Below, in pieces: positions 20,699-33,292 of a stretch of DNA of 64,000 nucleotides. Both the position numbers and the translations under genes were made by a program. How positions within the stretch are numbered: the stretch's first letter is position 1; each line of letters begins with the position of its first letter. Source of the stretch: Opisthocomus hoazin (taxonomy: Eukaryota > Chordata > Aves > Opisthocomiformes > Opisthocomidae); NCBI RefSeq assembly GCF_030867145.1, contig NC_134434.1, forward strand, positions 5,518,001 to 5,582,000. Direction: 5' to 3'. Under the pieces are notes generated by a model, which was not told where the DNA came from, did no database searches, and saw nothing but the letters and a program-made list of their open reading frames with translations.

Positions 20699-22591
20699 TT
20701 ACCAGCCAGCTCTTCTTGTTCTCCTCGTCAGAGTCATATCCCTGGAATCCGCAGCCAGGAGATGAGAATAATTAATTAGTTTCTGCTGTGGCAATTTAGA
20801 TTGGAGAGTTAAGAACAAGAGGAGCCACAGCACCAGGCACATGCAGCATGCCCTGTACAGAACTGCCAAGCCAAAGTGCTTCACGACAAACCCTCCTGCA
20901 AAACTGCCCAAGCTTGCTCCTCCACCGTAGAAGAGGCCCTGGAGAACAGCGTGCAGGGGCCTCTCCATGCCTGGAGTGGCTATGTCATCCACCGTCGTGG
21001 TAACCACCCACCACAAAGCACTGCTACTGAAGGCAGATAGTATCTGAATAAGGAGAACTGACCACACAGTCCACAAGAAGGAGTAGCACAGAAGCTGTAC
21101 TGCCAGGAGGCTTAGACTGACTGCAACAATTTTGCTGCCCGAGAAAGTCCTCAGCAACTTCCCCTTGAAGAAATAAAGCAAAATTTCAGCAAGCAGCCCA
21201 ACGGCCACGGAGAGCCCCATGTACAGCTCACTGCTACCTCGGTCCTGCATCTGCCAGAAGAGAAAGTTCTGCACCGCCGACCCAGCCGCACCGGTGAGGA
21301 AGATGGTGATGACGTACAGGATCGCTCGGCCATCGCTCCACAGCAGGGCCAGGGCTTTGGCGGTTTTGTTAACACGGTTGGTTTTCTTGGGAATGTGGAC
21401 GGGAAAAAAGACGCTGCCAAGCAACGAGAGCATTACCAGGAGAGCACAGACATAGAAGTGGACAGCGAGGCGGGCGACCGTGCTGCCGAGGAAGCAACTC
21501 AGTTGATCCACGAATGCGGCAATGCTGCAGGCACCTATAGATGCACCCAGGTAACTCCAAATCCACAGCCTGCCATACCTGTCAGTCGCGTCAATGAAGT
21601 CGAGATATTCGTAGAGACCCTCATTCACCATCCACTTGAGAGAAGTAGCCAGCAGCTCCCAAAGCACAACAATGCTCAGTACCATAAGAAAAATGTGATA
21701 CTCTCTGTCCGGAAAGATGTTTCGCACTGCCTTGAAGCTGACATCTGGAGTGTCTTTCTGGTGGTCTGAAAGGTTTCCAGGCACGTAAGCATCTCCAACA
21801 GCAGGAAGAGTTGTTTTAAACACAGAGAGCTCGCTGCTCTCAGTAGAATAAAGGCTTTTTTCAGCATTATCAGCGAGATCTGTTGCAGCAGAAGCCAGAC
21901 TGCTCGCTTCCTTCTCGAGTCCAGGCAAGCGAGCTCCGGAGGAAGCCGTCACTTCTGGTTCTCGCGTCTCCCGGTTAACCGCTTTCGCAGAAGCCGTCCA
22001 GCCGGAGGGACCGGCCAAGTAGCCGCTCGCCTTTGTATCGCCTCCAGCAACCCCTCTGCCTCCTTTCCCAAGCGTGTCCGTCAGCCCAAACGATCCCTGG
22101 AAGGCCGCACTGCTCAGCGTCGGCTTTCTGCTCGCCATCAGAACGCCAGCCGTTGTTTTCACCCTTGCCTCTGCGTCGGTGACAACGCCCACGCTCGGAC
22201 CCGGGTAGCTGCCCGTGGCCGGGCCTGGCGTGGCGGCGGCCCCTCGGTCACGCGGCTGCCGGCTGCCGTTACAGGCCGTGCTCCCCGGGGCCCCGCCGAC
22301 GGGGGGGACGAGGGTGAGCAGCAGGCTGGCCCCGGCCGAGCCCAGCAAGCAGCTGGCAAGCAGCAGCCGCTGCTTCCTGCGGCCCCGGGGGCAGCGCGAG
22401 CAGAGCGGGACCCAGAGCGCTGTCACCATGTACCTGGCTCCGGCCGCCACCCCCACCAGCGGGGCCGACAGCCCCAGCTGCCGCAGGTACAGCGTCAGGA
22501 ACGGGACCGCGCAGGCCCGGCCCGCGCCATGCAGCAGACGGAAAAAGGCGGACAGGGCCAAGGCCCGGCCGACGTCCCACTGCTCGCTCAT
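20699..22591 (-). CDS. MFSD6L: MFSD6L-like copy 3, C-terminal frameshift
   Basis: 630-aa copy. All membrane segments are intact, but four bases (one CTCA) are missing near 20,736 compared with the other copies. The frame shifts after DSRDM, so the acidic tail ending WLVNL becomes a short basic tail (TLTRRTRRAGW) with a TAA at 20699-20701. Other variants: S65, K73/Q74, I307, K319/N323, I333, G485, F396 and S524. S65, K73/Q74, I307, G485 and R617 are shared with copy 5. Because only the last residues change, the protein may still fold; loss of a tail signal is equally possible. ATG at 22589-22591. Confidence 0.85.
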   Translation of the reverse strand: MSEQWDVGRALALSAFFRLLHGAGRACAVPFLTLYLRQLGLSAPLVGVAAGARYMVTALWVPLCSRCPRGRRKQRLLLASCLLGSAGASLLLTLVPPVGGAPGSTACNGSRQPRDRGAAATPGPATGSYPGPSVGVVTDAEARVKTTAGVLMASRKPTLSSAAFQGSFGLTDTLGKGGRGVAGGDTKASGYLAGPSGWTASAKAVNRETREPEVTASSGARLPGLEKEASSLASAATDLADNAEKSLYSTESSELSVFKTTLPAVGDAYVPGNLSDHQKDTPDVSFKAVRNIFPDREYHIFLMVLSIVVLWELLATSLKWMVNEGLYEYLDFIDATDRYGRLWIWSYLGASIGACSIAAFVDQLSCFLGSTVARLAVHFYVCALLVMLSLLGSVFFPVHIPKKTNRVNKTAKALALLWSDGRAILYVITIFLTGAAGSAVQNFLFWQMQDRGSSELYMGLSVAVGLLAEILLYFFKGKLLRTFSGSKIVAVSLSLLAVQLLCYSFLWTVWSVLLIQILSAFSSSALWWVVTTTVDDIATPGMERPLHAVLQGLFYGGGASLGSFAGGFVVKHFGLAVLYRACCMCLVLWLLLFLTLQSKLPQQKLINYSHLLAADSRDMTLTRRTRRAGW

Positions 22592-22990
22592 GGCGCTACC
22601 GCGTGCTCCTCCCGCGGGTACCGGCCACGCAGCTCCGGGCCCCCCGCTCCCCAGGGCCGCGGTCACCGCACCCGCTCGGCCTGCGCCTCCGCTGCGCGTC
22701 CCGGCCCGCCCCGTTGCCAGGAGACGGCGGGCGGTGGGCGGGACAGCGCCTCCTGCCGGCCGAGAGGGGCAGCGCCGCGGCCCGCCTCGTTCCTGCCCCG
22801 CAGCGTCCCCCGCCCGGGGCTCCCCCGGCCCCGGGCACCCCCGGCCCCAGCTCCCCCCACCCAGGCACCCCTCGCTCCGGCTCACCTCGGCCCAGGCTCC
22901 CCCCGCTCTGGCTCCCCACGCTCCGGCTTTCCCTGGAGGGAATGAGATCGGCGGGCCGTGGGGAAGATCGAGGCCCAGGCCACCGGGGCG

Positions 22991-23254
22991 TGGGATGTGC
23001 GTCTCCATGGACGCGGGGTGTCCGTGGCTGCGGGGTGTCCGTAGACGCGGGATGTCCGTGGCCATGGGATGTTTGCGGTCATGGGAAGTCCATGGCCGCG
23101 GGTTCCTGTGGCTGCAGGATGTACATGGCCATGGGATGTCCATGGTTGTGAGATGTCCATGTCCATGGGATGTCCATGTCCACGGGATGTCCATGGTTGT
23201 GGGATGTCCATGGTTGTGGGATGTCCGTGGCCATGGGATGTTCGTGGCCATGGG
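22991..23254. repeat. 18-bp minisatellite, copy 3 allele
   Basis: About 14-15 motifs of the same 18-bp family. The order of variant motifs closely follows copies 4 and 5, not copy 2. Confidence 0.9.
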
Positions 23255-24233
23255 AAAGTGCTGGGCCAAGCACTGTCCCCGCTAAGGGCATGGGGTGCTT
23301 TGAAGTGGCAGACTTTGAGGGGAACAGGCTGCAGGGACAGAGGGTCCGGCACAGAGGGTACTCCAGGGGCAGCCAGCGGGGGGGTTGTAGACTCTTGCTT
23401 CCGAGTTTCTGCAGTTCAGCCATTTCTGCCCGTCCCTTCGCAGAGGAGCTCTCTGGCCATGCCGTGTCTCTGCGTGACGCAGCGTGAAGGCCCCAGGTGG
23501 GGAGCAGAAGGCATCGGCCACAGGGGACCAAATGATGCTGATGTCTTTCTGTTACTGCTGGCTTACTTCCCACCCTCCTCCAGCCACACACAAACATAAA
23601 AAAACAACCAAACTTACAGTTGCTGCAGGTTTGTTTGGTTTTTTTAATTGGCATTAAAAGGATTGCACCTTCTGACACAGGTCATCGCTGACACCTATAC
23701 AAATAACTTACAATCCATCCACATCATTTACAACTGTACAGAGCAAACTCTGGACACTGAGGACCACGCTCCAACCCAGCACGTGGTCTCCTGGCTTTGT
23801 AAGCATTTGCCTTGCGTGCCGGGATAACCGAACCCCCCGGTGAAGCCCCGAGCAGGCAGAGGTGTGAAGAGCTGCTGGTCACCCCTCAAACTCTGGGTTG
23901 CCCTGTGCAGCAGCTCACGGAGGAAAGCAGCTGGTGCAAGCAGGGTTTCCTGGCCTGTTTCTAAGCATCCTGTCTAACTTCAGCTACCTTCAGGGCCAAA
24001 AGGTTTGCTGGCACTGGTGGGCATCAACGAGTTTTGACTTCTGAAGTGAAATACAGTGCTGAAGAACCAAACGCTGTTGCTGAGATCTTGCAGTTTTGTG
24101 AATCCTGGGGGGGGACGACATTAAGTCTTGGGGACTGTGCTTGTCTCAGCTGGGAGCAAGGGGCTACGTCTGCCAGCATTTCAAGGTAGCTTCCTTAGGA
24201 AATCGTCATGTTGCTGTTGCCCAGCATGATCTT

Positions 24234-24842
24234 TTACAGAATCACAGAATCCCAGCATGGCCGGGGTTGGAAGGGACCTCTGTGGGTCACCCAGCCCAAC
24301 CCAGTCCAACCTCCTGCTGAAGCAGGGTCACCCAGAGCAGGCTGCACAGCACCGCTTCCAGGCGTGTCTGGAATATCTCCAGAGAAGGAGACTCCACAAC
24401 TCCCTGGGCAGCCTGGGCCAGTGCTCCGTCACCCTCAGAGGGAAGAAGTTCTTCCTCATGTTCAGCTGGAACTTCCTCGGCTTCAGTTTGTGCCCATTGC
24501 CCCTTGTCCTGTCGCTGGGCACCACTGGAAAGAGTCTGGCCCCGTCCTCCTGACCCCCACCCTGCAGATATTTATCAGCATTTCTAAGGTCCCCTCTCAG
24601 CCTTCTCTTCTCCAGGCTGAACAAGCCCAGCTCCCTCAGCCTCTCCTCCTAGGAGAGATGCTCCAGTCCCCTCACCATCCTCGTAGCCCTCCGCTGGACT
24701 CTCTCCAGTAGCTCCTCATCCTTCTTGAGAACTGGACACAGCACTGCAGATGGGGCCTCACAAGGGCAGAGTAGAGGGGAAGGAGAACCTCCCTCGTCCT
24801 GCTGGCCACACTCCTCCTAATGCATCCCAGGAGCCCATTAGC
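24234..24842 (-). mobile_element. CR1 LINE fragment, unit 3
   Basis: Same CR1 insertion with the same internal deletion as unit 2. One private base loss in the 'aactccctgggcag' stretch near 24,400. Confidence 0.9.
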
Positions 24843-26985
24843 TAAATGTGTTTATTCGATTAATAACTATTTAAAAAAATCTTCTTATGCAAGACCATTA
24901 CACGCAAGTTAAGCTTTGGGCCATACCTTAAACCCTCCCTGTCCACAGCGGCAGTGGCTGAGCACATCTAAACACCCACGGCCCAAATGGCCACGGCGGC
25001 AAGAGCCCGGGGAGTCCCCTCGCGGCTCTGCCCCGCAGCCGCTACCACCCTCTGCCGCGGCTGCCGGACGGATTGCACCACGAGCGCTTTCCTCTTCAAG
25101 GTTTCTGTTTGCCAAACTGGAATTACAGCAGCTGATTTTGTGCCGAGCCAGATAAAAAGAGCACATATAACCGATTTAATCGGCTTCAAATGAGGGCACT
25201 CACTTCCAGCTAAAGAAGCAACCGCATTTTAAACTATTTCCGCGGCGCTCATCTCACAAAAGCACACACGGCTCTGTGGTGTGCTGCCTGCAGTCAGCTT
25301 CTCGAGACTGAAGTGAGATACTCTGTTCACAAGTAATTAGAGTTCCTGAGGTGTTACATGGTAATCAGGCTGGGATAAATTCTTGACACTAAAATTGTTC
25401 CTGCGTTTGAATTCCCGGGAGAAGGTAATACCTTGATAAAAAGTTCCAGCTATTCTTGGCACGAGGACAACTCTATCTATAGAGTCATTCTAGTAGCGTA
25501 TTCTGTACGGCACGGTGATTTGTGCCAGGAAAACAGAGAGCTAATTGCCCTGAAAGCATGTGATGTACAGATAATCTGGAATCGATGCATGCAGAGAAAG
25601 CGATTATCTTCAACGGCGTTGCTGTTCCTTGTCTCCAACCACTTTCTACTGAGTCCAGAAGGCAGCAGGGTGACAGATTGCAATGTCACTTACATATTAC
25701 ATTTTAAATACACATTTAAATAAATATTTTGCTTTTTGCAGCTGTTTGTCTCATGGCTTGTAAAACATCCCGAAGGTGTTATTAAAATCTATCCCTCCGC
25801 AAAGGAATGATGCAGTCACTTGACCAAGGAAGTACCTAATAAACTGACAGCAGCTTTTGATGGCAGCTGAAAGGACTGTGAGGCTCAAAGTGGCTCCACC
25901 AGCCCTGTTTCAGGTCTGACACAGATCTTTTAATGAGATCAGACCACCAAATTTTAATTTTAAAGCAAATCTTACCTATTGAAGCGTTGTTGAAATCTGC
26001 GTGCTTTGAGGTTAAGGCAACGCAGATAAGGCAGCTTGAGGAGCCTTCTGGGCTTAGCAGGCTCTGTTCAGGACACAGAGTTAGTTCTAAATAGGAGACG
26101 TGAGCAGAGGGCTGCTCTCAGGCCAAACTGACCCAGGGAGGACCACCACCTTCAACCAGACCAACTCACCGAGCGCCCAGTGCCTTCTGACTGAATACCG
26201 CCCTACCTTCACTCCCAGCCCACAGAAGCTAACCAGATCAGGAGGGCAGACTGCTTCCTGGTCACCCTGAATGCCCGGCTGCCACCTTAGGTGAACAGAC
26301 AGGAGGAAGTCCACAGGCTGCTCTGCTGAATCTGGACAGCCGGCAGGCACTGACTGTGAGCAGACACAGTCGGTTTTTTCCAATAGACGCCGATGCAGAA
26401 ACACACTTACACCCTAAAAAGTGAGAAGACAGATAGTCTGTAGCAAAACCCGATTTTACAAATCGAAGCAGAGCAAATGAACCGTTTTTTCATTCACATC
26501 CCTTATTCATCGAAAGAAGTTCAGAGACATAGCACCTGGAAAAAGTTCAGTGTGCTGTTGTGCATTAGAGTAGTTTTCCTGCAATTCAAAGTACCGGTCA
26601 CAGCTTTCGCTCGCAGTTTCCCCAGCATCAGCTCTGGGGAGCGAGAATCCAATTCAAGTTTGTTTTTTGACTGAAAACTTAGCTACATTCATTTCAGCAA
26701 ATGTATACCTGAAATACCTTGATACGATTTTGGAAGCAAAATCATTAAGTTAAAAAGGAAAAATTATTACAAAAATGCTATAAATTAAGACAATAAAAAG
26801 ATTTATAATTTTTTCTTTAATAAAAATCTGTCCGGTCAGATAGATACTGTATATATTTAGCACTTTAGAATTAACGGTCATTTCTGGGCAGCGTCATCAC
26901 ACCAGGTTACTACTCCACCCACACTGAAGCACAGATCTGTTGATAGCATGCTGCTGTGACCAATTCCTGCTAAAGCTTCCACTCT

Positions 26986-28890
26986 TCATAGATTTACCAG
27001 CCAGCTCTTCTTGTTCTCCTCGTCAGAGTCACTCATATCCCAGGAATCCGCAGCCAGGAGATGAGAATAATTAATTAGTTTCTGCTGTGGCAATTTAGAT
27101 TGGAGAGTTAAGAACAAGAGGAGCCACAGCACCAGGCACATGCAGCATGCCCTGTACAGAACTGCCAAGCCAAAGTGCTTCACGACAAACCCTCCTGCAA
27201 AACTGCCCAAGCTTGCTCCTCCACCGTAGAAGAGGCCCTGGAGAACAGCGTGCAGGGGCCTCTCCATGCCTGGAGTGGCTATGTCATCCACCGTCGTGGT
27301 AACCACCCACCACAAAGCACCGCTACTGAAGGCAGATAGTATCTGGATAAGGAGAACTGACCACACAGTCCACAAGAAGGAGTAGCACAGAAGCTGTACT
27401 GCCAGGAGGCTTAGACTGACTGCAACAATTTTGCTGCTCGAGAAAGTCCTCAGCAACTTCCCCTTGAAGAAATAAAGCAAAATTTCAGCAAGCAGCCCAA
27501 CGGCCACGGAGAGCCCCATGTACAGCTCACTGCTACCTCGGTCCTGCATCTGCCAGAAGAGAAAGTTCTGCACCGCCGACCCAGCCGCACCGGTGAGGAA
27601 GATGGTGATGACGTACAGGATCGCTCGGCCATCGCTCCACAGCAGGGCCAGGGCTTTGGCGGTTTTGTTAACACGGTTGGTTTTCTTGGGAATGTGGACG
27701 GGAAGAAAGACGCTGCCAAGCGACGAGAGCATTACCAGGAGAGCACAGACATAGAAGTGGACAGCGAGGCGGGCGACCGTGCTGCCGAGGAAGCAACTCA
27801 GTTGATCCACGAATGCGGCAATGCTGCAGGCACCTATAGATGCACCCAGGTAACTCCAAATCCACAGCCTGCCATACCTGTCAGTCGCGTCAACGAAGTC
27901 GAGATATTCGTAGAGACCCTCATTCACCATCCACTTGAGAGAAGTAGCCAGCAGCTCCCAAAGCACAACACTGCTCAGTACCATAAGAAAAATGTGATAC
28001 TCTCTGTCCGGAAAGATGTTTCGCACTGCCTTGAAGCTGACATCTGGAGTGTCTTTCTGGTGGTCTGAAAGGTTTCCAGGCACGTAAGCATCTCCAACAG
28101 CAGGAAGAGTTGTTTTAAACACAGAGAGCTCGCTGCTCTCAGTAGAATAAAGGCTTTTTTCAGCATTATCAGCGAGATCTGTTGCAGCAGAAGCCAGACT
28201 GCTCGCTTCCTTCTCGAGTCCAGGCAAGCGAGCTCCGGAGGAAGCCGTCACTTCTGGTTCTTGCGTCTCCCGGTTAACCGCTTTCGCAGAAGCCGTCCAG
28301 CCGGAGGGACCGGCCAAGTAGCCGCTCGCCTTTGTATCGCCTCCAGCAACCCCTCTGCCTTCTTTCCCAAGCGTGTCCGTCAGCCCAAACGATCCCTGGA
28401 AGGCCGCACTGCTCAGCGTCGGCTTTCTGCTCGCCATCAGAACGCCAGCCGTTGTTTTCACCCTTGCCTCTGCGTCGGTGACAACGCCCACGCTCGGACC
28501 CGGGTAGCTGCCCGTGGCCGGGCCTGGCGTGGCGGCGGCCCCTCGGTCACGCGGCTGCCGGCTGCCGTTACAGGCCGTGCTCCCCGGGGCCCCGCCGACG
28601 GGGGGGACGAGGGTGAGCAGCAGGCTGGCCCCAGCCGAGCCCAGCAAGCAGCTGGCAAGCAGCAGCCGCCGCTTCCTGCGGCCCCGAGGGCAGCGCAAGC
28701 AGAGCGGGACCCAGAGCGCTGTCACCATGTACCTGGCTCCGGCCGCCACCCCCACCAGCGGGGCCGACAGCCCCAGCTGCCGCAGGTACAGCGTCAGGAA
28801 CGGGACCGCGCAGGCCCGGCCCGCGCCATGCAGCAGACGGAAAAAGGCGGACAGGGCCAAGGCCCGGCCGACGTCCCACTGCTCGCTCAT
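26986..28890 (-). CDS. MFSD6L: MFSD6L-like MFS transporter, array copy 4
   Basis: Intact 634-aa copy. It resembles copy 1 at K319/N323/V333 and differs at K73 and at E177 (GKEGRG against GKGGRG). ATG at 28888-28890. The same frame runs open for about 368 codons upstream of this ATG, through the 5' region and minisatellite, the longest such extension of the five. I do not count it as coding, because repeat-length changes alone move its end from copy to copy. A candidate ATTAAA poly(A) signal lies on the minus strand at 26816-26821. Confidence 0.9.
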   Translation of the reverse strand: MSEQWDVGRALALSAFFRLLHGAGRACAVPFLTLYLRQLGLSAPLVGVAAGARYMVTALWVPLCLRCPRGRRKRRLLLASCLLGSAGASLLLTLVPPVGGAPGSTACNGSRQPRDRGAAATPGPATGSYPGPSVGVVTDAEARVKTTAGVLMASRKPTLSSAAFQGSFGLTDTLGKEGRGVAGGDTKASGYLAGPSGWTASAKAVNRETQEPEVTASSGARLPGLEKEASSLASAATDLADNAEKSLYSTESSELSVFKTTLPAVGDAYVPGNLSDHQKDTPDVSFKAVRNIFPDREYHIFLMVLSSVVLWELLATSLKWMVNEGLYEYLDFVDATDRYGRLWIWSYLGASIGACSIAAFVDQLSCFLGSTVARLAVHFYVCALLVMLSSLGSVFLPVHIPKKTNRVNKTAKALALLWSDGRAILYVITIFLTGAAGSAVQNFLFWQMQDRGSSELYMGLSVAVGLLAEILLYFFKGKLLRTFSSSKIVAVSLSLLAVQLLCYSFLWTVWSVLLIQILSAFSSGALWWVVTTTVDDIATPGMERPLHAVLQGLFYGGGASLGSFAGGFVVKHFGLAVLYRACCMCLVLWLLLFLTLQSKLPQQKLINYSHLLAADSWDMSDSDEENKKSWLVNL

Positions 28891-29289
28891 GGCGCTACCG
28901 CGTGCTCCTCCCGCGGGTACCGGCCACGCAGCTCCGGGCCCCCCGCTCCCCAGGGCCGCGGTCACCGCACCCGCTCGGCCTGCGCCTCCGCCGCGCGTCC
29001 CGGCCCGCCCCGTTGCCAGGAGACGGCGGGCGGTGGGCGGGACAGCGCCTCCTGCCGGCCGAGAGGGGCAGCGCCGCGGCCCGCCTCGTTCCTGCCCCGC
29101 AGCGCCCCGCGCCCGGGGCTCCCCCGGCCCCGGGCACCCCCGGCCCCAGCTCCCCCCACCCAGGCACCCCTCGCTCCGGCTCACCTCGGCCCAGGCTCCC
29201 CCCGCTCTGGCTCCCCACGCTCCGGCTTTCCCTGGAGGGAATGAGATCGGCGGGCCGTGGGGAAGATCGAGGCCCAGGCCACCGGGGCG

Positions 29290-29570
29290 TGGGATGTGCG
29301 TCTCCATGGACGCGGGGTGTCCGTGGCTGCGGGGTGTCCGTAGACGCGGGATGTCCGTGGCCATGGGATGTTTGCGGTCATGGGAAGTCCATGGCCGCGG
29401 GTTCCTGTGGCTGCAGGATGTACATGGCCATGGGATGTCCATGGTTGTGAGATGTCCATGTCCATGGGATGTCCATGTCCACGGGATGTCCATGGTTGTG
29501 GGATGTCCATGGTTGTGGGATGTCCATGGTTGTGGGATGTCCGTGGCCATGGGATGTTCGTGGCCATGGG
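29290..29570. repeat. 18-bp minisatellite, copy 4 allele
   Basis: About 15-16 motifs, one extra gtccatggttgtgggat motif compared with copy 3. Confidence 0.9.
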
Positions 29571-30540
29571 AAAGTGCTGGGCCAAGCACTGTCCCCGCTA
29601 AGGGCATGGGGTGCTTTGAAGTGGCAGACTTTGAGGGGAACAGGCTGCAGGGACAGAGGGTCCGGCACAGAGGGTACTCCAGGGGCAGCCAGCGGGGGGG
29701 TTGTAGACTCTTGCTTCCGAGTTTCTGCAGTTCAGCCATTTTTGCCCGTCCCTTCGCAGAGGAGCTCTCTGGCCATGCCGTGTCTCTGCGTGACGCAGCG
29801 TGAAGGCCCCAGGTGGGGAGCAGAAGGCATCGGCCACAGGGGACCAAATGATGCTGATGTCTTTCTGTTACTGCTGGCTTACTTCCCACCCTCCTCCAGC
29901 CACACACAAACATAAAAAAACAACCAAACTTACAGTTGCTGCAGGTTTGTTTGGTTTTTTTAATTGGCATTAAAAGGATTGCACCTTCTGACACAGGTCA
30001 TCGCTGACACCTATACAAATCCATCCACATCATTTACAACTGTACAGAGCAAACTCTGGACACTGAGGACCACGCTCCAACCCAGCACGTGGTCTCCTGG
30101 CTTTGTAAGCATTTGCCTTGCGTGCCGGGATAACCGAACCCCCCGGTGAAGCCCCGAGGAGGCAGAGGTGTGAAGAGCTGCTGGTCACCCCTCAAACTCT
30201 GGGTTGCCCTGTGCAGCAGCTCACGGAGGAAAGCAGCTGGTGCAAGCAGGGTTTCCTGGCCTGTTTCTGAGCATCCTGTCTAACTTCAGCTACCTTCAGG
30301 GCCAAAAGGTTTGCTGGCACTGGTGGGCATCAACAATTTTTGACTTGTGAAGTGAAAAACAGTGCTGAAGAACCAAACGCTGTTGCTGAGATCTTGCCGT
30401 TTTGTGACTCCTGGGGGGGGACGACGTTAAGTCTTGGGGACTGTGCTTGTCTCAGCTGGGAGCAAGGGGCTACGTCTGCCAGCATTTCAAGGTAGCTTCC
30501 TTAGGAAATCGTCATGTTGCTGTTGCCCAGCATGATCTTT

Positions 30541-31148
30541 CACAGAATCACAGAATCCCAGCATGGCCGGGGTTGGAAGGGACCTCTGTGGGTCACCCAG
30601 CCCAACCCAGTCCAACCTCCTGCTGAAGCAGGGTCACCCAGAGCAGGCTGCACAGCACCGCGTCCAGGCGGGGCTGGAATATCTCCAGAGAAGGAGACTC
30701 CACAACTTCCCTGGGCAGCCTGGGCCAGGGCTCCGTCACCCTCAGAGGGAAGAAGTTCTTCCTCATGTTCAGCTGGAACTTCCTCGGCTTCAGTTTGTGC
30801 CCATTGCCCCTTGTCCTGTCGCTGGGCACCACTGGAAAGAGTCTGGCCCCGTCCTCCTGACCCCCACCCTGCAGATATTTATCAGCATTTCTAAGGTCCC
30901 CTCTCAGCCTTCTCTTCTCCAGGCTGAACAAGCCCAGCTCCCTCAGCCTCTCCTCCTAGGAGAGATGCTCCAGTCCCCTCACCATCCTCGTAGCCCTCCG
31001 CTGGACTCTCTCCAGTAGCTCCTCATCCTTCTTGAGAACTGGACACAGCACTGCAGATGGGGCCTCACTAGGGCAGAGTAGAGGGGAAGGAGAACCTCCC
31101 TCGTCCTGCTGGCCACACTCCTCCTAATGCATCCCAGGAGCCCATTAG
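30541..31148 (-). mobile_element. CR1 LINE fragment, unit 4
   Basis: Same CR1 insertion and same internal deletion as units 2 and 3. Confidence 0.9.
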
Positions 31149-33292
31149 CTAAATGTGTTTATTCGATTAATAACTATTTAAAAAAATCTTCTTATGCAAG
31201 ACCATTACACGCAAGTTAAGCTTTGGGCCATACCTTAAACCCTCCCTGTCCACAGCGGCAGTGGCTGAGCACATCTAAACACCCACGGCCCAAATGGCCA
31301 CGGCGGCAAGAGCCCGGGGAGTCCCCTCGCGGCTCTGCCCCGCAGCCGCTACCACCCTCTGCCGCGGCTGCCGGACGGATTGCACCACGAGCGCTTTCCT
31401 CTTCAAGGTTTCTGTTTGCCAAACTGGAATTACAGCAGCTGATTTTGTGCCGAGCCAGATAAAAAGAGCACATATAACCGATTTCATTGGCTTCAAATGA
31501 GGGCACTCACTTCCAGCTAAAGAAGCAACCGCATTTTAAACTATTTCCGCAGCGCTCATCTCACAAAAGCACACACGGCTCTGTGGTGTGCTGCCTGCAG
31601 TCAGCTTCTCGAGACTGAAGTGAGATACTCTGTTCACAAGTAATTAGAGTTCCTGAGGTGTTACATGGTAATCAGGCTGGGATAAATTCTTGACACTAAA
31701 ATTGTTCCTGCGTTTGAATTCCCGGGAGAAGGTAATACCTTGATAAAAAGTTCCAGCTATTCTTGGCACGAGGACAACTCTATCTATAGAGTCATTCTAG
31801 TAGCGTATTCTGTACGGCACGGTGATTTGTGCCGGGAAAACAGAGAGCTAATTGCCCTGAAAGCATGTGATGTACAGATAATCTGGAATCGATGCATGCA
31901 GAGAAAGCGATTATCTTCAACGGCGTTGCTGTTCCTTGTCTCCAACCACTTTCTACTGAGTCCAGAAGGCAGCAGGGTGACAGATTGCAATGTCACTTAC
32001 ATATTACATTTTAAATACACATTTAAATAAATATTTTGCTTTTTGCAGCTGTTTGTCTCATGGCTTGTAAAACATCCCGAAGGTGTTATTAAAATCTATC
32101 CCTCCGCAAAGGAATGATGCAGTCACTTGACCAAGGAAGTACCTAATAAACTGACAGCAGCTTTTGATGGCAGCTGAAAGGACTGTGAGGCTCAAAGTGG
32201 CTCCACCAGCCCTGTTTCAGGTCTGACACAGATCTTTTAATGAGATCAGACCACCAAATTTTAATTTGTAAGCAAATCTTACCTATGGAAGCGTTGTTGA
32301 AATCTGCGTGCTTTGAGGTTAAGGCAACGCAGATAAGGCAGCTTGAGGAGCCTTCTGGGCTTAGCAGGCTCTGTTCAGGACACAGAGTTAGTTCTAAATA
32401 GGAGACGTGAGCAGAGGGCTGCTCTCAGGCCAAACTGACCCAGGGAGGACCACCACCTTCAACCAGACCAACTCACCAAGCGCCCAGTGCCTTCTGACTG
32501 AATACCGCCCTACCTTCACTCCCAGCCCACAGAAGCTAACCAGATCAGGAGGGCAGACTGCTTCCTGGTCACCCTGAATGCCCGGCTGCCACCTTAGGTG
32601 AACAGACAGGAGGAAGTCCACAGGCTGCTCTGCTGAATCTGGACAGCCGGCAGGCACTGACTGTGAGCAGACACAGTCGGTTTTTTCCAATAGACGCCGA
32701 TGCAGAAACACACTTACACCCTAAAAAGTGAGAAGACAGATAGTCTGTAGCAAAACCCGATTTTACAAATCGAAGCAGAGCAAATGAACCGTTTTTTCAT
32801 TCACATCCCTTATTCATCGAAAGAAGTTCAGAGACATAGCACCTGGAAAAAGTTCAGTGTGCTGTTGTGCATTAGAGTAGTTTTCCTGCAATTCAAAGTA
32901 CCGGTCACAGCTTTCGCTCGCAGTTTCCCCAGCATCAGCTCTGGGGAGCGAGAATCCAATTCAGGTTTGTTTTTTGACTGAAAACTTAGCTACATTCATT
33001 TCAGCAAATGTATACCTGAAATACCTTGATACGATTTTGGAAGCAAAATCATTAAGTTAAAAAGGAAAAATTATTACAAAAATGCTAAAAATTAAGACAA
33101 TAAAAAGATTTATAATTTTTTCTTTAATAAAAATCTGTCCGGTCAGATAGATACTGTATATATTTAGCACTTTAGAATTAACGGTCATTTCTGGGCAGCG
33201 TCATCACACCAGGTTACTACTCCACCCACACTGAAGCACAGATCTGTTGATAGCATGCTGCTGTGACCAATTCCTGCTAAAACTTCCACTCT

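Larger units (their letters stand above)
18547..24842 (-). repeat. Tandem MFSD6L unit 3
   Basis: Third unit, 6,296 bp, nearly identical to its neighbours over coding and non-coding parts alike. Holds the frameshifted MFSD6L copy. Start matched at the CR1 edge (cattagctaaatgtgttta). Confidence 0.9.
24843..31148 (-). repeat. Tandem MFSD6L unit 4
   Basis: Fourth unit, 6,306 bp. It has one more minisatellite motif than unit 3 and lacks 10 bases (aacttacaat) near 30,018 in the 5' flank. The lost piece lies between short AAT repeats, as expected for slippage. Confidence 0.9.
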
